A stretch of 64,000 nt of DNA from Natronomonas sp. (GTDB lineage Archaea; Halobacteriota; Halobacteria; Halobacteriales; Haloarculaceae). The DNA is taken from positions 1 to 64,000 of the forward strand of contig NZ_JAQCNO010000040.1 of NCBI RefSeq assembly GCF_028274965.1. The letters are read 5' to 3'. The notes beneath the pieces were generated by a model. The model was given only the letters and a program-made list of their open reading frames with translations. It did no database searches and was not told the origin of the DNA. Shown here piece after piece: positions 1 to 8,958 of the stretch (its first letter is position 1; each line of letters begins with the position of its first letter). The translations under genes and the position numbers were made by a program.

Positions 1-67
1 GGGCAACCGTCACGGACTGGTCGCTTTCTTCGGTGCCGATCTGCGTTGGTGACTTCGTCTGTTTCAT
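1..67 (-). CDS. 5' end of an unidentified protein (partial)
   Basis: The first 22 codons of a gene running off the left edge on the minus strand. The peptide begins MKQTKSPTQIGTEESDQ. It starts at an ATG preceded on the minus strand by a TATA-like ttaatatc box roughly 20-25 nt upstream, the usual haloarchaeal leaderless layout. Too little is visible to assign a family. The reading frame call rests on the open frame to the edge and the promoter position. Confidence 0.45.
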   Translation of the reverse strand, partial: MKQTKSPTQIGTEESDQSVTVA

Positions 68-427
68 ACTCTCACAACGGTTGCAGGGATATTAACCCGC
101 CCACAGCGCTTTCAAAATCCGAATATCGACCGATAATTTTATGTACTGCGATCGACTCCCGGGCGGCGTTCCGCCGCGAGGACCGGCGGGAGCGATCACT
201 GTTTGACTCGGCGGCATGAATGAGTCGGGCGAAACGGCGTCGGGGAGGGACGGCCCGACGAGGCCCTCGCGGGCTACCGCGCCGTTTCGGTCCGAAGCGA
301 AGTCACCTGTCCCTCTGTCAAGACCCGACGGACGGCGGCGGTATAAGGGGGCCGGCCGGATCACCGCTCGAAACGGGCGGCGGGGAGCGTTCGGCGATCG
401 GACGGCCGAGCGCCCGACCGGAGCCGG
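68..427. other. Gap without a convincing gene
   Basis: About 360 bp between the partial gene at the edge and the ABC permease. Near position 80-95 lies the minus-strand promoter of the partial gene. A plus-strand ggtataaggg near 340 looks like a TATA element but is followed by no credible ORF. The ORF-track frames here are arginine/proline-rich, unlike acidic haloarchaeal proteins, and I treat them as non-coding. Confidence 0.5.
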
Positions 428-1195
428 TCACTCAGTCAAGCCGTACCCGCGCTCGAACAACAGCAGATCGACGGCCAGAACCGCCACCGTCGCGGCGGTC
501 AACACGGCCAAGGAGACGTTCGGGTCGATCTCGGTGACGCCGATCATCCCGTACCGGACGCCGTTGACCATGTAGACCATCGGATTGAAAAACGAGAGGG
601 TGCGCCACAGCGGCGGGAGGAGTTCCAGCGAGTAGAACACGGCCCCGAAAAACACCAGCGGCCGGAGGATGAACTGGGTCATGACCGTGAGGTAATCGAA
701 GTCGCTCGCCCACAGCCCGCCGATCACGCCGAAGCCCGCAAACAGGGTGGTGATGACGAGAACGAACGCGAGCAGATACAGCGGGTTGGCGACGGGAACG
801 GGGGTAAACACCAGCCCAACGGCGATGATCAACACGGAGGTGACGACCCCCCGGAGCGCGCTCGCGGAGACGTACGCCGCCACCATGCCGCGGTCCGACA
901 TCGGGGAGATCAACACCGCCTGAATGTAGTCGTTCCACCGGCCGTGGAAGATCGAAAACGAGGCGTTCTCGAAGCTGTCCGATATCGCCCCGAGGACGAC
1001 CAGCCCCGGCAGGACGAACTGGAGGTAGCTCACGCCCGCGATCTCCCCGATCCGGCTGCCGAGTATCACGCCGAAGACGGCGAAGTACAGCGTGTTGGTG
1101 ATGATCGGGGGCAGGAACGTGTTGTACGGCCGGCGGACGAACCGGAGCACCTCCCGCCGGACGAGCGTGCGAAACTGCGTCGCGTTCCGCGTCAC
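428..1195 (-). CDS. ABC-2 type transporter, permease subunit
   Basis: A 255-residue integral membrane protein with about six hydrophobic segments and the ABC-2 layout (charged amino end RTLVRREVLRFVRRPY, then TM helices). It should form the membrane channel for the ATPase encoded immediately upstream, which ends 22 bp before it. The start is GTG, chosen because a ggagg ribosome-binding motif lies just ahead and the family begins here. Such two-gene modules usually export drugs or lipids; the substrate cannot be read from sequence. Confidence 0.85.
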   Translation of the reverse strand: MTRNATQFRTLVRREVLRFVRRPYNTFLPPIITNTLYFAVFGVILGSRIGEIAGVSYLQFVLPGLVVLGAISDSFENASFSIFHGRWNDYIQAVLISPMSDRGMVAAYVSASALRGVVTSVLIIAVGLVFTPVPVANPLYLLAFVLVITTLFAGFGVIGGLWASDFDYLTVMTQFILRPLVFFGAVFYSLELLPPLWRTLSFFNPMVYMVNGVRYGMIGVTEIDPNVSLAVLTAATVAVLAVDLLLFERGYGLTE

Positions 1196-1217
1196 GCCGG
1201 ACCCTCCTTAGGGGGCA

Positions 1218-2165
1218 TCACTGGATCGCCCCCAGTTTCTCCGCCGGCTCGTCCGGGCGCGTCATGTCGACGAACACCTCCTCTAAGGAGGCCCGTCGGA
1301 TCTCGACGTCGAGGGCCTCGTAGCCCTCGTACTCGAGCGTTCGGAGCAGTTCGGGGACGACGCGGCCGCCGCCCTGTGCGGTGACGACGAGGGCGTCGCC
1401 GTCGAGTCGCGCGTCGACGATGCCGTCGATGCCGAGGTCCGGGACCGACGACGGCCGGGTCGAAAGCGTCACGAACACCTCGTCGGTGCCGCGGGCCCGC
1501 AGGTCGTCCGGCGTCGCCACCTCGACGATCCGGCCGGAGTCGACGATCGCGACCCGATCGCAGAGCCGCTCGGCCTCCTCGATGTAGTGCGTGGTGAGCA
1601 GGATCGTCGTCCCGTCGGCGTTGAGCCGCTCGATGACGCGCCACAGGTCCCGGCGCAGTTGGACGTCGACGCCGGCGGTCGGCTCGTCGAGGATCAACAG
1701 CTCGGGGTCGGTGACGAGCGCCCGCGCCAGGAGAAAGCGGCGCTTCATGCCCCCGGAGAGCCAGTCGAAGCGGGTGTCGCGTTTGTCCCAGATGCCGACG
1801 GTCTTCAGGGCGTCCTCGGCCCGTTCGGCCGCCTCGGCCTTCGGCACGCCGTGGTAGCCGGCCTTGTGCTCTAAGACCTCATGGATCGGGAAGAACCGAT
1901 CGACGTTGAACTCCTGTGGGGCGAGGCCGATCCGGTCGCGGGCCCGCTTGTACTCCGTCTCGACATCGAACCCGAACACCTCGGCGGTCCCGCCCGTCTT
2001 CCGGACGAGGCCGACGAGGACGTTTATGAACGTCGTCTTCCCGGCTCCGTTGGGGCCGAGAAGGCCGAAGAACTCCCCGCGATCGACCGTGAAACTCAGC
2101 CCGTCGAGCGCCCGGACGTCGCCGTAGCTCTTCCGTAAGCCGTCGGCGCGTATCGCCGTCTCCAT
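1218..2165 (-). CDS. ABC transporter ATP-binding protein
   Basis: A 315-residue ATPase of the ABC-2 (DrrA/CcmA-like) class. Visible are the Walker A GPNGAGKTT, the signature LSGGMKRR, Walker B LLILDEPTAGVD and the switch His in TTHYIEEAE. The C-terminal ~90 residues are the extra domain common in this class. I start at METAIRADGLRKSYG rather than the longer ORF, because upstream residues are basic and the family begins there. It is first in an operon with the permease that follows. Confidence 0.9.
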   Translation of the reverse strand: METAIRADGLRKSYGDVRALDGLSFTVDRGEFFGLLGPNGAGKTTFINVLVGLVRKTGGTAEVFGFDVETEYKRARDRIGLAPQEFNVDRFFPIHEVLEHKAGYHGVPKAEAAERAEDALKTVGIWDKRDTRFDWLSGGMKRRFLLARALVTDPELLILDEPTAGVDVQLRRDLWRVIERLNADGTTILLTTHYIEEAERLCDRVAIVDSGRIVEVATPDDLRARGTDEVFVTLSTRPSSVPDLGIDGIVDARLDGDALVVTAQGGGRVVPELLRTLEYEGYEALDVEIRRASLEEVFVDMTRPDEPAEKLGAIQ

Positions 2166-2244
2166 ACGAAACAGCGGGGCCGGAACGCGGTTAAGGGTGC
2201 TGAAACGCTCGGAGCGGCGGGGCGTACGGTCGGGACCGCACCGA

Positions 2245-2331
2245 GCGCTCACAAGGCCCGCTCGATGGAGGCGGCGCTCACAAGGCCCGCTCGATGGAGG
2301 CGGCGCTCACAAGGCCCGCTCGATGGAGGCG
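2245..2331. repeat. 29-bp tandem repeat, three exact copies, over the FAU-1 stop codon
   Basis: Three perfect head-to-tail copies of a 29-bp unit (2245-2273, 2274-2302, 2303-2331). On the minus strand each unit encodes the last residues of the FAU-1 protein (ASIERAL) and its TGA stop. The first copy encountered in translation ends the gene; the other two are duplicated downstream. 29 is not a multiple of three, but the duplication lies after the stop so the protein is unaffected. Confidence 0.95.
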
Positions 2332-3698
2332 GCGACCTCGCGGGCGCGGGCGGCGAGGGGCTCGGAGACGTCGCCGTCCGAGACGGCGGCGTCGAGTTCG
2401 TCGTCGTCGACGCGGCGGACGGCCCCGTCGGGCCCCTTGACGACGTCGACGTGGAGGTCGACGTATCGGGCGGCCTCCGGGAACAGCTCGACGGGGGTAC
2501 AGACGTTGACGTAGGTACCCCGGCGCTCGCCGTCGGCGCCCTCGTAGACGGTGGCGTACCACCACCGCCCCTCGACGAACGTGGTCGTTGCGACGTCGCC
2601 GTCGACCCGATCGACGCCGAGGGCGTCGTACGTTCCCCCACCGGAGATCTCCCGCTCGACGGTCACCGACCCGTCGTCGTCGACCGCGGTCACCTCGCCG
2701 CGGCCGAGCGTGATCGTCCGCCCGTCGGGTTTGCCGTGCTCGATCGCGATCCGGTCGCCGGCCCGCGGTCCGAACTGTCGGGCGACGACGCCGAAGGGGA
2801 ACTCGTCGCCGGGCTCACAGAGCGCCTCGACGAAATCGACGGCGGCGCCCGCGGGTTCGGCGGCGGCCTTGATGCGGTGGTGGCCGGCCATCGTCGTCAG
2901 GACGGACCGACGGATCGCGTCCAACTCGAAGCGGCTCTCGCGGCCGAACCACAGCCACGCCCCCGCAAGCGGCGCGACGAGTCGCCCCGGCGGGCCCCCG
3001 GAAGATCCGTCGGCCACCGCCGCCGCGACGGCCTCGGCGCGGTCGTTGGCGAGCCGGAGCGCGTCGGCCATCGCCTCGAGAGAGGCGTCGTCGGCCGCCC
3101 GCGACCACCGGGGGGACCACCCCTCGGCCGGATCGACCTCGAGGAGATCCGCCATCCGCGCCGTTTCGCCGCCCCGAGCGCGCCCCCGCCCGCCGCGGCG
3201 GAGCTCGACGAGGCCGCCCGGGACCCGGAGGTCGGTCCCGAGGGTCGGGCGCTCGTCGGTCCACGGCGGGGCCGACGCGGCGACCTGGACGCGAAGGCGA
3301 TCGCTCTCCCCGACGTAGTCCTCGGCGCGGTCGTACGGGAGAAACCCCGAGACGTCGGTCCCGTCGACGGCGCCGAGATCGACGATCGCGCCGGAGCCGA
3401 GCGTCTCGACGACGTCGCCGACGAAGACCGCCCCGCTCGGCGCGGGGTCGCGCCACGCGAGGGCGTCTCTGCCGACCGATTCGAGGCGGCTTCGGACCGA
3501 GTCGACACCGGCGGGGTCGCCGCGCAGGCCGACGCCGAGTCGGTCGTCGGTGGTGTCGACGGCGACGGTCTCGGGTTCGACGGGAAAGGCCTCCTCGAAG
3601 CGCTTGCGGATCGGCGGGGACGCGGCGACGACGTCGTGCTCCGAGCGGAGCAACTCGGTGAGCGCGGTCGCGTACACGCCGCGGATCCGAACGCTCAT
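2307..3698 (-). CDS. Ribonuclease FAU-1 family RNA-binding protein (DUF402)
   Basis: A 463-residue protein matching the archaeal FAU-1 (AU-1) family, which joins an S1-like/RNase E-type N-terminal half (GAVFVGDVVETLGSGAIVD) to a C-terminal DUF402 domain (about residues 300-440, YATVYEGADGERRGTYVNV). Family members bind A/U-rich RNA and have been linked to rRNA maturation. The start at MSVRIRGVYATALTELL is the family start; the longer ORF adds basic, low-complexity residues. Its 3' end is a 29-bp triplication. Divergent from the PrsW-like gene. Confidence 0.85.
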   Translation of the reverse strand: MSVRIRGVYATALTELLRSEHDVVAASPPIRKRFEEAFPVEPETVAVDTTDDRLGVGLRGDPAGVDSVRSRLESVGRDALAWRDPAPSGAVFVGDVVETLGSGAIVDLGAVDGTDVSGFLPYDRAEDYVGESDRLRVQVAASAPPWTDERPTLGTDLRVPGGLVELRRGGRGRARGGETARMADLLEVDPAEGWSPRWSRAADDASLEAMADALRLANDRAEAVAAAVADGSSGGPPGRLVAPLAGAWLWFGRESRFELDAIRRSVLTTMAGHHRIKAAAEPAGAAVDFVEALCEPGDEFPFGVVARQFGPRAGDRIAIEHGKPDGRTITLGRGEVTAVDDDGSVTVEREISGGGTYDALGVDRVDGDVATTTFVEGRWWYATVYEGADGERRGTYVNVCTPVELFPEAARYVDLHVDVVKGPDGAVRRVDDDELDAAVSDGDVSEPLAARAREVAASIERAL

Positions 3699-3944
3699 CG
3701 CCCGGGGCGATCGACCCGGAGGCGGGCCCGATCGCTGGTCGGCGGTCTCGGCGTCGGATCGCGGGGCGGCTCGACGGCGGCTGTCCTCGTCGTCCGGAGC
3801 GCGGACGCCGAACGCGCCGTCCGCACCCGTCGGTCGGCGTGCATACCCGTCGTTCGGGGGGACCGGTAAAAACGTCCCGGGGCGGGCGGCGGCGGCGCGT
3901 CCCGCCGGCGGAAAGGTTAGGGGTCTGCCCCGAGAGACCGACGT

Positions 3945-4997
3945 ATGAAGGATCCGGTCGAGTCCCGAGCAGACGGCTCGGAGGACCTCTACGACGTCAC
4001 CGCCTGGGAGCCGCGCACCGCGCTCGACCGACTGGCGATCAGAACGCACCGCGGCGTCGTCAGAGCCGGGCGGCGCTTCGTCGTGGCGCTCGGCGTGCTC
4101 ATACTACTCGCCATCCTCACGCTGAGCGGGGCGGGCGGGCTCATCATCGACGACCCGTTCATCCTCGGGTTGGCCCTCATGTCGGTCGTTCCGGCCGGAG
4201 GGCTGGCGCTGTACATCTACCGGGCCGACATCACGACGAAGGAGCCGGCGACGCTGCTCGTCGCGACGTTCGTGCTCAGCGTGCTGTTCGCGGGCTTCGC
4301 GGCGATCATCAACAGCGCGCTCGGCTTTCTGCAGCTGTTTCCCCTCGTCGGGATCGTGCTGTTTTTCTATCTCGTCGTCGGCCCCGTCGAGGAGTCCGTC
4401 AAACTGCTCGCGGTGTGGCTGTACCCCTTCCGGGACAGCCGGTTCGACTCCGTCGTCGACGGCGCGGTCTACGGGGCCGTCGCAGGCCTCGGGTTCGCCG
4501 CGATCGAGAACGTCCTCTACATCACGCAGAACCTCCAGACGCCCTCGTCGGCGGTGATACTGGCGAGCGCCGGCGTCGTCGGCGGGATCGCCGAGACGAT
4601 CGAGGCGGGCGGGCAGATCGCCGCGATCCGGGGGCTGGCGGGACCGGGCCACGTCGTGTACTCGGCGTTCGCCGGCTACTACCTCGGGTTGGCGAAGTTC
4701 AACCCCGAGAACGCGGGACCGATCGTCGCGAAGGGGCTTCTCATCGCCGCGTTCATCCACGCCACGTACAACACCCTCGTCGGGCTGGTGCCGGGGCTCG
4801 TTTCGCTTCTCGTCCCCGGCGTGCCGGTGCTCGTGTTGTTTTTCGGGTTCGTCGTCGTGTTTCAGGGCGTCTTCTTCTACATCCTCTACCGGAAGCTCGA
4901 GCGGTATGCGGCGGCCTACAGGCGGACCCACAGCGGACCGGAGACGGCCCGCGGGTTCGAGTCCGATCTGGCCGAGTTCGACCCCGACAGCCGGTAG
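3945..4997 (+). CDS. PrsW-family intramembrane metalloprotease
   Basis: A 350-residue multi-pass membrane protein. The PrsW/CAAX-like signature residues are present: EESVK in GPVEESVKLLAVW, the ENVLY helix, and the histidine in FIHATYN, spread over 7-8 predicted membrane segments. PrsW in Bacillus performs site-1 cleavage of an anti-sigma factor; archaeal substrates are unknown. The N-terminal ~45 residues are a cytoplasmic charged leader. Transcribed divergently from FAU-1 and convergently with npdG, so probably monocistronic. Confidence 0.85.
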   Translation: MKDPVESRADGSEDLYDVTAWEPRTALDRLAIRTHRGVVRAGRRFVVALGVLILLAILTLSGAGGLIIDDPFILGLALMSVVPAGGLALYIYRADITTKEPATLLVATFVLSVLFAGFAAIINSALGFLQLFPLVGIVLFFYLVVGPVEESVKLLAVWLYPFRDSRFDSVVDGAVYGAVAGLGFAAIENVLYITQNLQTPSSAVILASAGVVGGIAETIEAGGQIAAIRGLAGPGHVVYSAFAGYYLGLAKFNPENAGPIVAKGLLIAAFIHATYNTLVGLVPGLVSLLVPGVPVLVLFFGFVVVFQGVFFYILYRKLERYAAAYRRTHSGPETARGFESDLAEFDPDSR

Positions 4998-5015
4998 GGC
5001 GGCCGGCCACCGGAG

Positions 5016-5684
5016 CTACCAGAACTTCACGCCGAGATCGTGAAGCCCCTTGTTCTCCGAGGCGACGTTTATCAGAAGCGGCGTGACCGACTCGATTTCG
5101 GCGGCGTTGCCGAGCCCGCCGGCGTCGAGCGGGCGGAGCCCCTCGATCTCCGCGGCGAGATCCGAGACCGTCGCCTTGGCGTCGGGGTCGTCGCCGAAGA
5201 CAAGCGTGTCCCAGTCGAACTCCTCGTCGAGATCCGCCAGCCCTCCGGCGGGGAGGTTGTGGAACGCGCCGACGAGGGGGACGTCGTCGGGCTTGGCCTC
5301 GGCGGCGAGGGCGGCGACGCTGCCCGCGCCCGGGCGGTTGTAGTGAAAGCCGTCCTCGTCGCGTTTCATCCCGACCGCCGGCGTGACGAGCACCGTCTCG
5401 GAGTCGAGCCGGTCGGCGACGGCCTCGACCGTGTCGACGAGGTGATACGCCGGGACGGCGAGGACGACGACGTCGGCGCGGTCGGCCGCCATCGCGTTCT
5501 CGAAGCCGTCGATGTCCGCCGACGCGCCGCGGTCCTCGAGCGTCGCCTCGTACGATTCCGCCTGTTCGCGGGCCTTTTCGGGGTCCCGGGAGCCGACGAG
5601 GAGGTCGTGGTTCGCGTCGCGTCCCCACCGGAGCGCGAGGCCGCGTCCGATGTCGCCGGTTCCGCCGAGTAGTGCGATTCGCAT
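5016..5684 (-). CDS. npdG: NADPH-dependent F420 reductase
   Basis: A 222-residue cytosolic enzyme that moves hydride between NADP(H) and coenzyme F420. The N-terminus MRIALLGGTGDIGRGLALRW is the glycine-rich dinucleotide fold of NpdG/Fno, followed by VGSRDPEKA, which sets NADP specificity. The body matches archaeal NpdG in length and order, including VLAVPAYHLVDTVE and TPAVGMKRDEDGFHY. Single gene, with its stop facing the PrsW-like gene. Confidence 0.9.
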   Translation of the reverse strand: MRIALLGGTGDIGRGLALRWGRDANHDLLVGSRDPEKAREQAESYEATLEDRGASADIDGFENAMAADRADVVVLAVPAYHLVDTVEAVADRLDSETVLVTPAVGMKRDEDGFHYNRPGAGSVAALAAEAKPDDVPLVGAFHNLPAGGLADLDEEFDWDTLVFGDDPDAKATVSDLAAEIEGLRPLDAGGLGNAAEIESVTPLLINVASENKGLHDLGVKFW

Positions 5685-5767
5685 ACGGGCACGTCGGGCG
5701 ACGGCGCATTAACCGTTGTGTGATCGGAGCCGGATGCCGCCGGGGGCGGCGGGCGGCTTCTGGGGCC

Positions 5768-6631
5768 TCACTCGACGAGATCCGGCAGTTCGTTTATCGT
5801 CTCGATGATGACGTCCGCGCCGGCGTTGCGGTACGTCCGGCGGCCGCCGTCGCCGGAGAGCCCGCCGCTGAGGACGCCGACGCTGCGGAACGTCCGTTCG
5901 GGGTCGGTCTCGCTCGCGTTGGTGACCGTGCGGATGTCGTCGAGCGTGTCACCGACGTAGACGACGCGGTCGGCGTCGAGTCGGTCCGCCAGCGCAACAA
6001 GCGCGCCGGGGTCGGGCTTGCCCGCCTCCCAGTCATCCATCGTAAAGCGGTGTTCGTCGGGGATCGAGAGCCCCGTTCGTTCGAGGGCGATCTCGGCCTC
6101 GGCGGCCGGACGGCCGGTGATGATACCGAGGGGCCACGCTTCGAGCGCGCGGCGGGTGTCCTCTGCGAGCAACACCGGCTCGTCGTGGATGAACCCCTCC
6201 GTGTCGAGGTCGGGGTCGCCGCCCTCGAGTTCCCGGTAGAGGTCGGTGCCGAGATACAGCTGCTGGAAGACGTCCCGGAGGCGGTCTCTGTCCCACTCGG
6301 CGAGGACCTGCTCGCGGGAGGCCGGATCGAGCTCGTCGGCGATGGCCGTTTCCGCCGCCGCCGGGCCGCCGCCCGAGGCGGCGATCAGACCGGTGTAGGT
6401 CTCGATGCTGAGCCGCGGCTTCTCGCGGCGCGCCAACACGTACAGCGCCGCCGCGTGGGTCAGTTCCCAGTCGTTGTTGAACCCGCCGGCGTTCTTGAAC
6501 AGCTGGATGTCGTCGTACTCGATGGTGTCGCCGTGGACGTGTTCGATCGACTCGACGATCGCGCGCCGGTAGGAGTCCGCGACGTCGATCAACACGCCGT
6601 CGATGTCGAGGACAACCGCGTCCGCGTTCAT
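5768..6631 (-). CDS. HAD superfamily hydrolase (TIGR01548-like)
   Basis: A 287-residue haloacid dehalogenase-like phosphatase. Motif I is DIDGVLID with the nucleophilic Asp, motif II is in ITGRP, motif III is the Lys of GKPDPGAL, and motif IV is [10 protein letters not shown]. The cap sequence [16 protein letters not shown] fits the HAD-IA hypothetical family found in haloarchaea. Start ATG overlaps the stop of the upstream UPF0146 gene by ATGA, so the two are translationally coupled. The substrate is unknown. Confidence 0.85.
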   Translation of the reverse strand: MNADAVVLDIDGVLIDVADSYRRAIVESIEHVHGDTIEYDDIQLFKNAGGFNNDWELTHAAALYVLARREKPRLSIETYTGLIAASGGGPAAAETAIADELDPASREQVLAEWDRDRLRDVFQQLYLGTDLYRELEGGDPDLDTEGFIHDEPVLLAEDTRRALEAWPLGIITGRPAAEAEIALERTGLSIPDEHRFTMDDWEAGKPDPGALVALADRLDADRVVYVGDTLDDIRTVTNASETDPERTFRSVGVLSGGLSGDGGRRTYRNAGADVIIETINELPDLVE

Positions 6632-7014
6632 GGGTTCACCTCGAACAGCGTGCCGTCGGCGAGCGTCTCCGGGGCGGCGTCGACGACGGCCGGATCGCCG
6701 CCGAGCGTGCTGAACAGACAGTCGGCCGAGTCCGGGGCGGCGGCGGCGAGGGGCGCTTGAAGCTCCGGCGGGCAGTTCAGCGCGTAGACCGCGTCCGCGC
6801 CGCCGTAGACCGCCGGTTCGGGATCGGTCACGTCGTCGCGGACGAACCGGACCGGCTCCGGCACCGGGCGCGGTCGGACGTCCGTCGCCGTGACCCGACA
6901 CCCGCGGTCGGCGAGGGCGGCCGCGACCCCCGGGCGCGCTCCGACGCCGACTTCGACCAGTTCGTCGTACCGGGCCAGGCGACCGACGAGCGCCGCGTTC
7001 CGATCTGTATGCAC
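6628..7014 (-). CDS. UPF0146 family protein (Rossmann/methyltransferase-like)
   Basis: A 128-residue protein resembling archaeal UPF0146: a short Rossmann-like unit with [19 protein letters not shown] and [20 protein letters not shown], like the SAM-binding half of a methyltransferase but lacking a catalytic half. The GTG start at 7014 was chosen because a TATA-like cataaac lies about 15-25 nt upstream and the longer ORF runs through the divergent gene. Overlaps the HAD gene by 4 bp, so the two probably act together. Confidence 0.75.
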   Translation of the reverse strand: MHTDRNAALVGRLARYDELVEVGVGARPGVAAALADRGCRVTATDVRPRPVPEPVRFVRDDVTDPEPAVYGGADAVYALNCPPELQAPLAAAAPDSADCLFSTLGGDPAVVDAAPETLADGTLFEVNP

Positions 7015-7053
7015 GTCGGGATGTTTATGAACAACGGTATCTAACCATTTCGC
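7015..7053. promoter_or_regulatory. Compact divergent promoter region
   Basis: Only 39 bp separate the GTG of the UPF0146 gene and the ATG of the archaemetzincin gene. It contains an AT-rich gtttatgaaca element readable as a TATA box on the minus strand and a ggtatctaa element for the plus strand. Both transcripts would be leaderless or nearly so. Confidence 0.5.
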
Positions 7054-7575
7054 ATGCACGTCGACATCGTGCCGGTCGGCGACCTCCCGGCGGTCGTAAA
7101 GCGGGAAGCCTCGAGCGGGCTTCGGTCGGTCTACGACTGCGAGGTGACGATCCACGACGGCCAGCCGATCCCCGACGGCGCGTACGACGCGGACCGCGAG
7201 CAGTACCGCGCCGAGGAGTTCATCGAACTCGCCGGCCGGACGGGCAGCGGCGAAAAGAACATCGCGATCACCGCTCACGACCTCTACTACCGGCGTCGGA
7301 ACTACGTCTTCGGGCTCGCGTACCTCTCTGGCAACGGGTCGGTCATCTCGACGTACCGGCTGCAGACCTCCTCGGACGGCGGCTTCTCGGAGCGGCCGGC
7401 GGGCGACATCTTCGCCGACCGGGTCCGAAAGGAGGTCGTCCACGAGATCGGCCACACGCTCGGGCTCGAACACTGCGACAACAACCGCTGTGTGATGAAC
7501 TTCTCGCCGACGGTCCGGGAGGTTGACGTCAAAGAGGAGAACCTCTGTGGGAGCTGTCAGCGGCTGGTGCTCTGA
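7054..7575 (+). CDS. amzA: Archaemetzincin zinc metalloprotease
   Basis: A 173-residue cytosolic metalloprotease. The full archaemetzincin signature is visible near the C-terminus: HEIGHTLGLEHC with the three zinc-binding His and general-base Glu, then CDNNRCVMNF with the Met-turn, then the CGSC pair forming a second zinc site. Length is normal. Divergent from the UPF0146 gene across a 39-bp promoter. Its last 19 bp overlap the 3' end of the convergent GIY-YIG gene. Confidence 0.92.
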   Translation: MHVDIVPVGDLPAVVKREASSGLRSVYDCEVTIHDGQPIPDGAYDADREQYRAEEFIELAGRTGSGEKNIAITAHDLYYRRRNYVFGLAYLSGNGSVISTYRLQTSSDGGFSERPAGDIFADRVRKEVVHEIGHTLGLEHCDNNRCVMNFSPTVREVDVKEENLCGSCQRLVL

Positions 7576-7862
7576 CCGGGGTCGGGGTCCGGATCGGAGT
7601 CCGGATCGCCTTCGGCGACGAGAGCCTCCTTTCGTGACCGCGAGAGCGATTTGATCTCGTGTTCGCGGGACATCGCCGCCGGCCGGGAGTCGAACGGCTC
7701 CACGCGGCGGAGTTCGACCGGCGTCCGCCCGCGGGTGTACTTCGCGCCCTCGCCGGCGTCGTGTTCGGCGACCCGCCGCTCGACGTCGGTCGTGTAGCCG
7801 GTGTAGTACGAGCCGTCGGCGCACTCGAGTACGTACACGAAGTGTGCGGAACCGTCCGACAT
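7557..7862 (-). CDS. GIY-YIG nuclease domain protein (UPF0213-like)
   Basis: A 101-residue single-domain protein of the UvrC-like GIY-YIG fold: FVYVLECADGSYYTGYTTDVERRVAEH supplies the Tyr pair, the catalytic Arg of ERR, and GAKYTRGRTPVEL follows; the conserved Glu is in SREHEIKSLSR. Stand-alone members are presumed DNA-processing enzymes. The acidic C-terminal tail DPDSDPDPDPGQ is low complexity and overlaps amzA tail to tail. Confidence 0.85.
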   Translation of the reverse strand: MSDGSAHFVYVLECADGSYYTGYTTDVERRVAEHDAGEGAKYTRGRTPVELRRVEPFDSRPAAMSREHEIKSLSRSRKEALVAEGDPDSDPDPDPGQSTSR

Positions 7863-7934
7863 CGCGGCTAGGTTCGTGGCGGGAGAAAAAAGCCGGTCGG
7901 TTCGGGTCGCGTTTCGCTGGCGGTTCGGCCGTCG

Positions 7935-8081
7935 TCACTCGCGTGAGCGGTCCCGGGAGACCTCGGCGATGCCCGCGTTCGCGGAGCAGTTCGGACACGC
8001 GCGGACGTGTCCGCTCTCGTCCGCGAACACCCGGGCGAACCGGTCCGAGACGTGCGCATCACAGTGGTCGCATGTGGGCAT
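7935..8081 (-). CDS. Small CxxC zinc-ribbon protein (DUF7563-like)
   Basis: A 48-residue protein absent from the ORF track. It starts MPTCDHCDAHVSDRFARVF and carries a second pair in CPNCSANAG, giving a four-cysteine zinc ribbon. The haloarchaeal family of tiny zinc-binding proteins has this shape (I recall it as DUF7563). A second member lies at 11479-11637. A role in nucleic-acid or protein binding is inference only. Confidence 0.75.
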   Translation of the reverse strand: MPTCDHCDAHVSDRFARVFADESGHVRACPNCSANAGIAEVSRDRSRE

Positions 8082-8190
8082 TCTGTTGTCGACGAGGGGT
8101 CGCCCTGCCGATACCGTACCCAGAACGCCGGGGCACTAATACCCTCGTTATAGAGTACCAAACGACCGGATCCGCGGCCGTTAAGTGTCT

Positions 8191-8958
8191 CTATTCACCG
8201 CGGGCGTCGGCGATCGAGCGGGCGATGAGACCGGCCTGTGCGCCCGCGGTGAACCCGGCGTCGATGTTGACGACGGCGATCGGCGCACACGACTGAAGCA
8301 TCCCGGAGAGCGCCGCCTCGCCGGCGCCGCCGTGGCCGTACCCGGTCGAGACAGGAAGGCCGATGAGCGGGACGTCGACGAGGCCGGCGAGGACCGTCGG
8401 GAGCGCTCCCTCGCGGCCGGCGGCGACGACGAGGGCGTCGGCGGCCCGGATCGGGTCGAGGCTGTCGAGCAGGCGGGCGATGCCCGCGACGCCGACGTCG
8501 TCGATCTCCTCGACGGTCGCCCCGATTTCGCGGGCGACGACGGCGGCCTCGCCGGCCGGGAACGCGTCGGAGGTTCCGGCGGTGACGACGGCGACGGTCG
8601 CCTCGAGGGCCGGCGGTTCGTACTCCGGACCGTGGGCGACGAGCGTTCTGGCGCGGTCGTCGTGGGTGACGTCGGCGTCGGGAAACCGCTCCTCGAGACG
8701 CCGACGGCAGGCCTCGAGCGCGTCGTCGTCGATCCGGGTCACGAGGGCGCGGCCGGTCGTTTCGAGCGCCGCCTCGGCCATCGTCGCCGTCTCCTCGGGG
8801 GTCTTACCGGCCGCGATGATGCCCTCGGGGATCCCGGTTCGCCGGCGCCGCGCCGCGTCGAACCGCCCCGCGTCGGTCCGGGTGTACCCCCGGAGCTCCG
8901 CCGCCGCCGCCTCGGGCGAGAGGGTGCCGGCGGCGACGGCTTCGAGTATCTCTCGCAT
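8191..8958 (-). CDS. larB: LarB-like nickel-pincer cofactor synthase (AIR carboxylase family)
   Basis: A 255-residue protein. The N-terminal ~50 residues (MREILEAVAAGTLSPEEAA-like, ELRGYTRTDAGRFD) and the PurE-like C-terminal domain (VVTAGTSDAFPAGEAA, GIARLL, VVAAGREGALPTVLAGLVDVPLIGLP, STGYG) match LarB. LarB carboxylates and hydrolyses nicotinate adenine dinucleotide in making the Ni-pincer cofactor of lactate racemase. No larC or larE partner is seen in the window. The start is set by the family N-terminus. Confidence 0.85.
   Translation of the reverse strand: MREILEAVAAGTLSPEAAAAELRGYTRTDAGRFDAARRRRTGIPEGIIAAGKTPEETATMAEAALETTGRALVTRIDDDALEACRRRLEERFPDADVTHDDRARTLVAHGPEYEPPALEATVAVVTAGTSDAFPAGEAAVVAREIGATVEEIDDVGVAGIARLLDSLDPIRAADALVVAAGREGALPTVLAGLVDVPLIGLPVSTGYGHGGAGEAALSGMLQSCAPIAVVNIDAGFTAGAQAGLIARSIADARGE

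Noticed and set aside
2307-4049. Extended start for FAU-1 (580 aa ORF)
   Set aside because: The additional residues are basic and low-complexity, and the family starts at MSVRIRGVY; 5' part is upstream DNA.
7557-7575. Convergent overlap of amzA and the GIY-YIG gene tails
   Set aside because: 19 bp tail-to-tail overlaps are common in compact haloarchaeal genomes and need no explanation.
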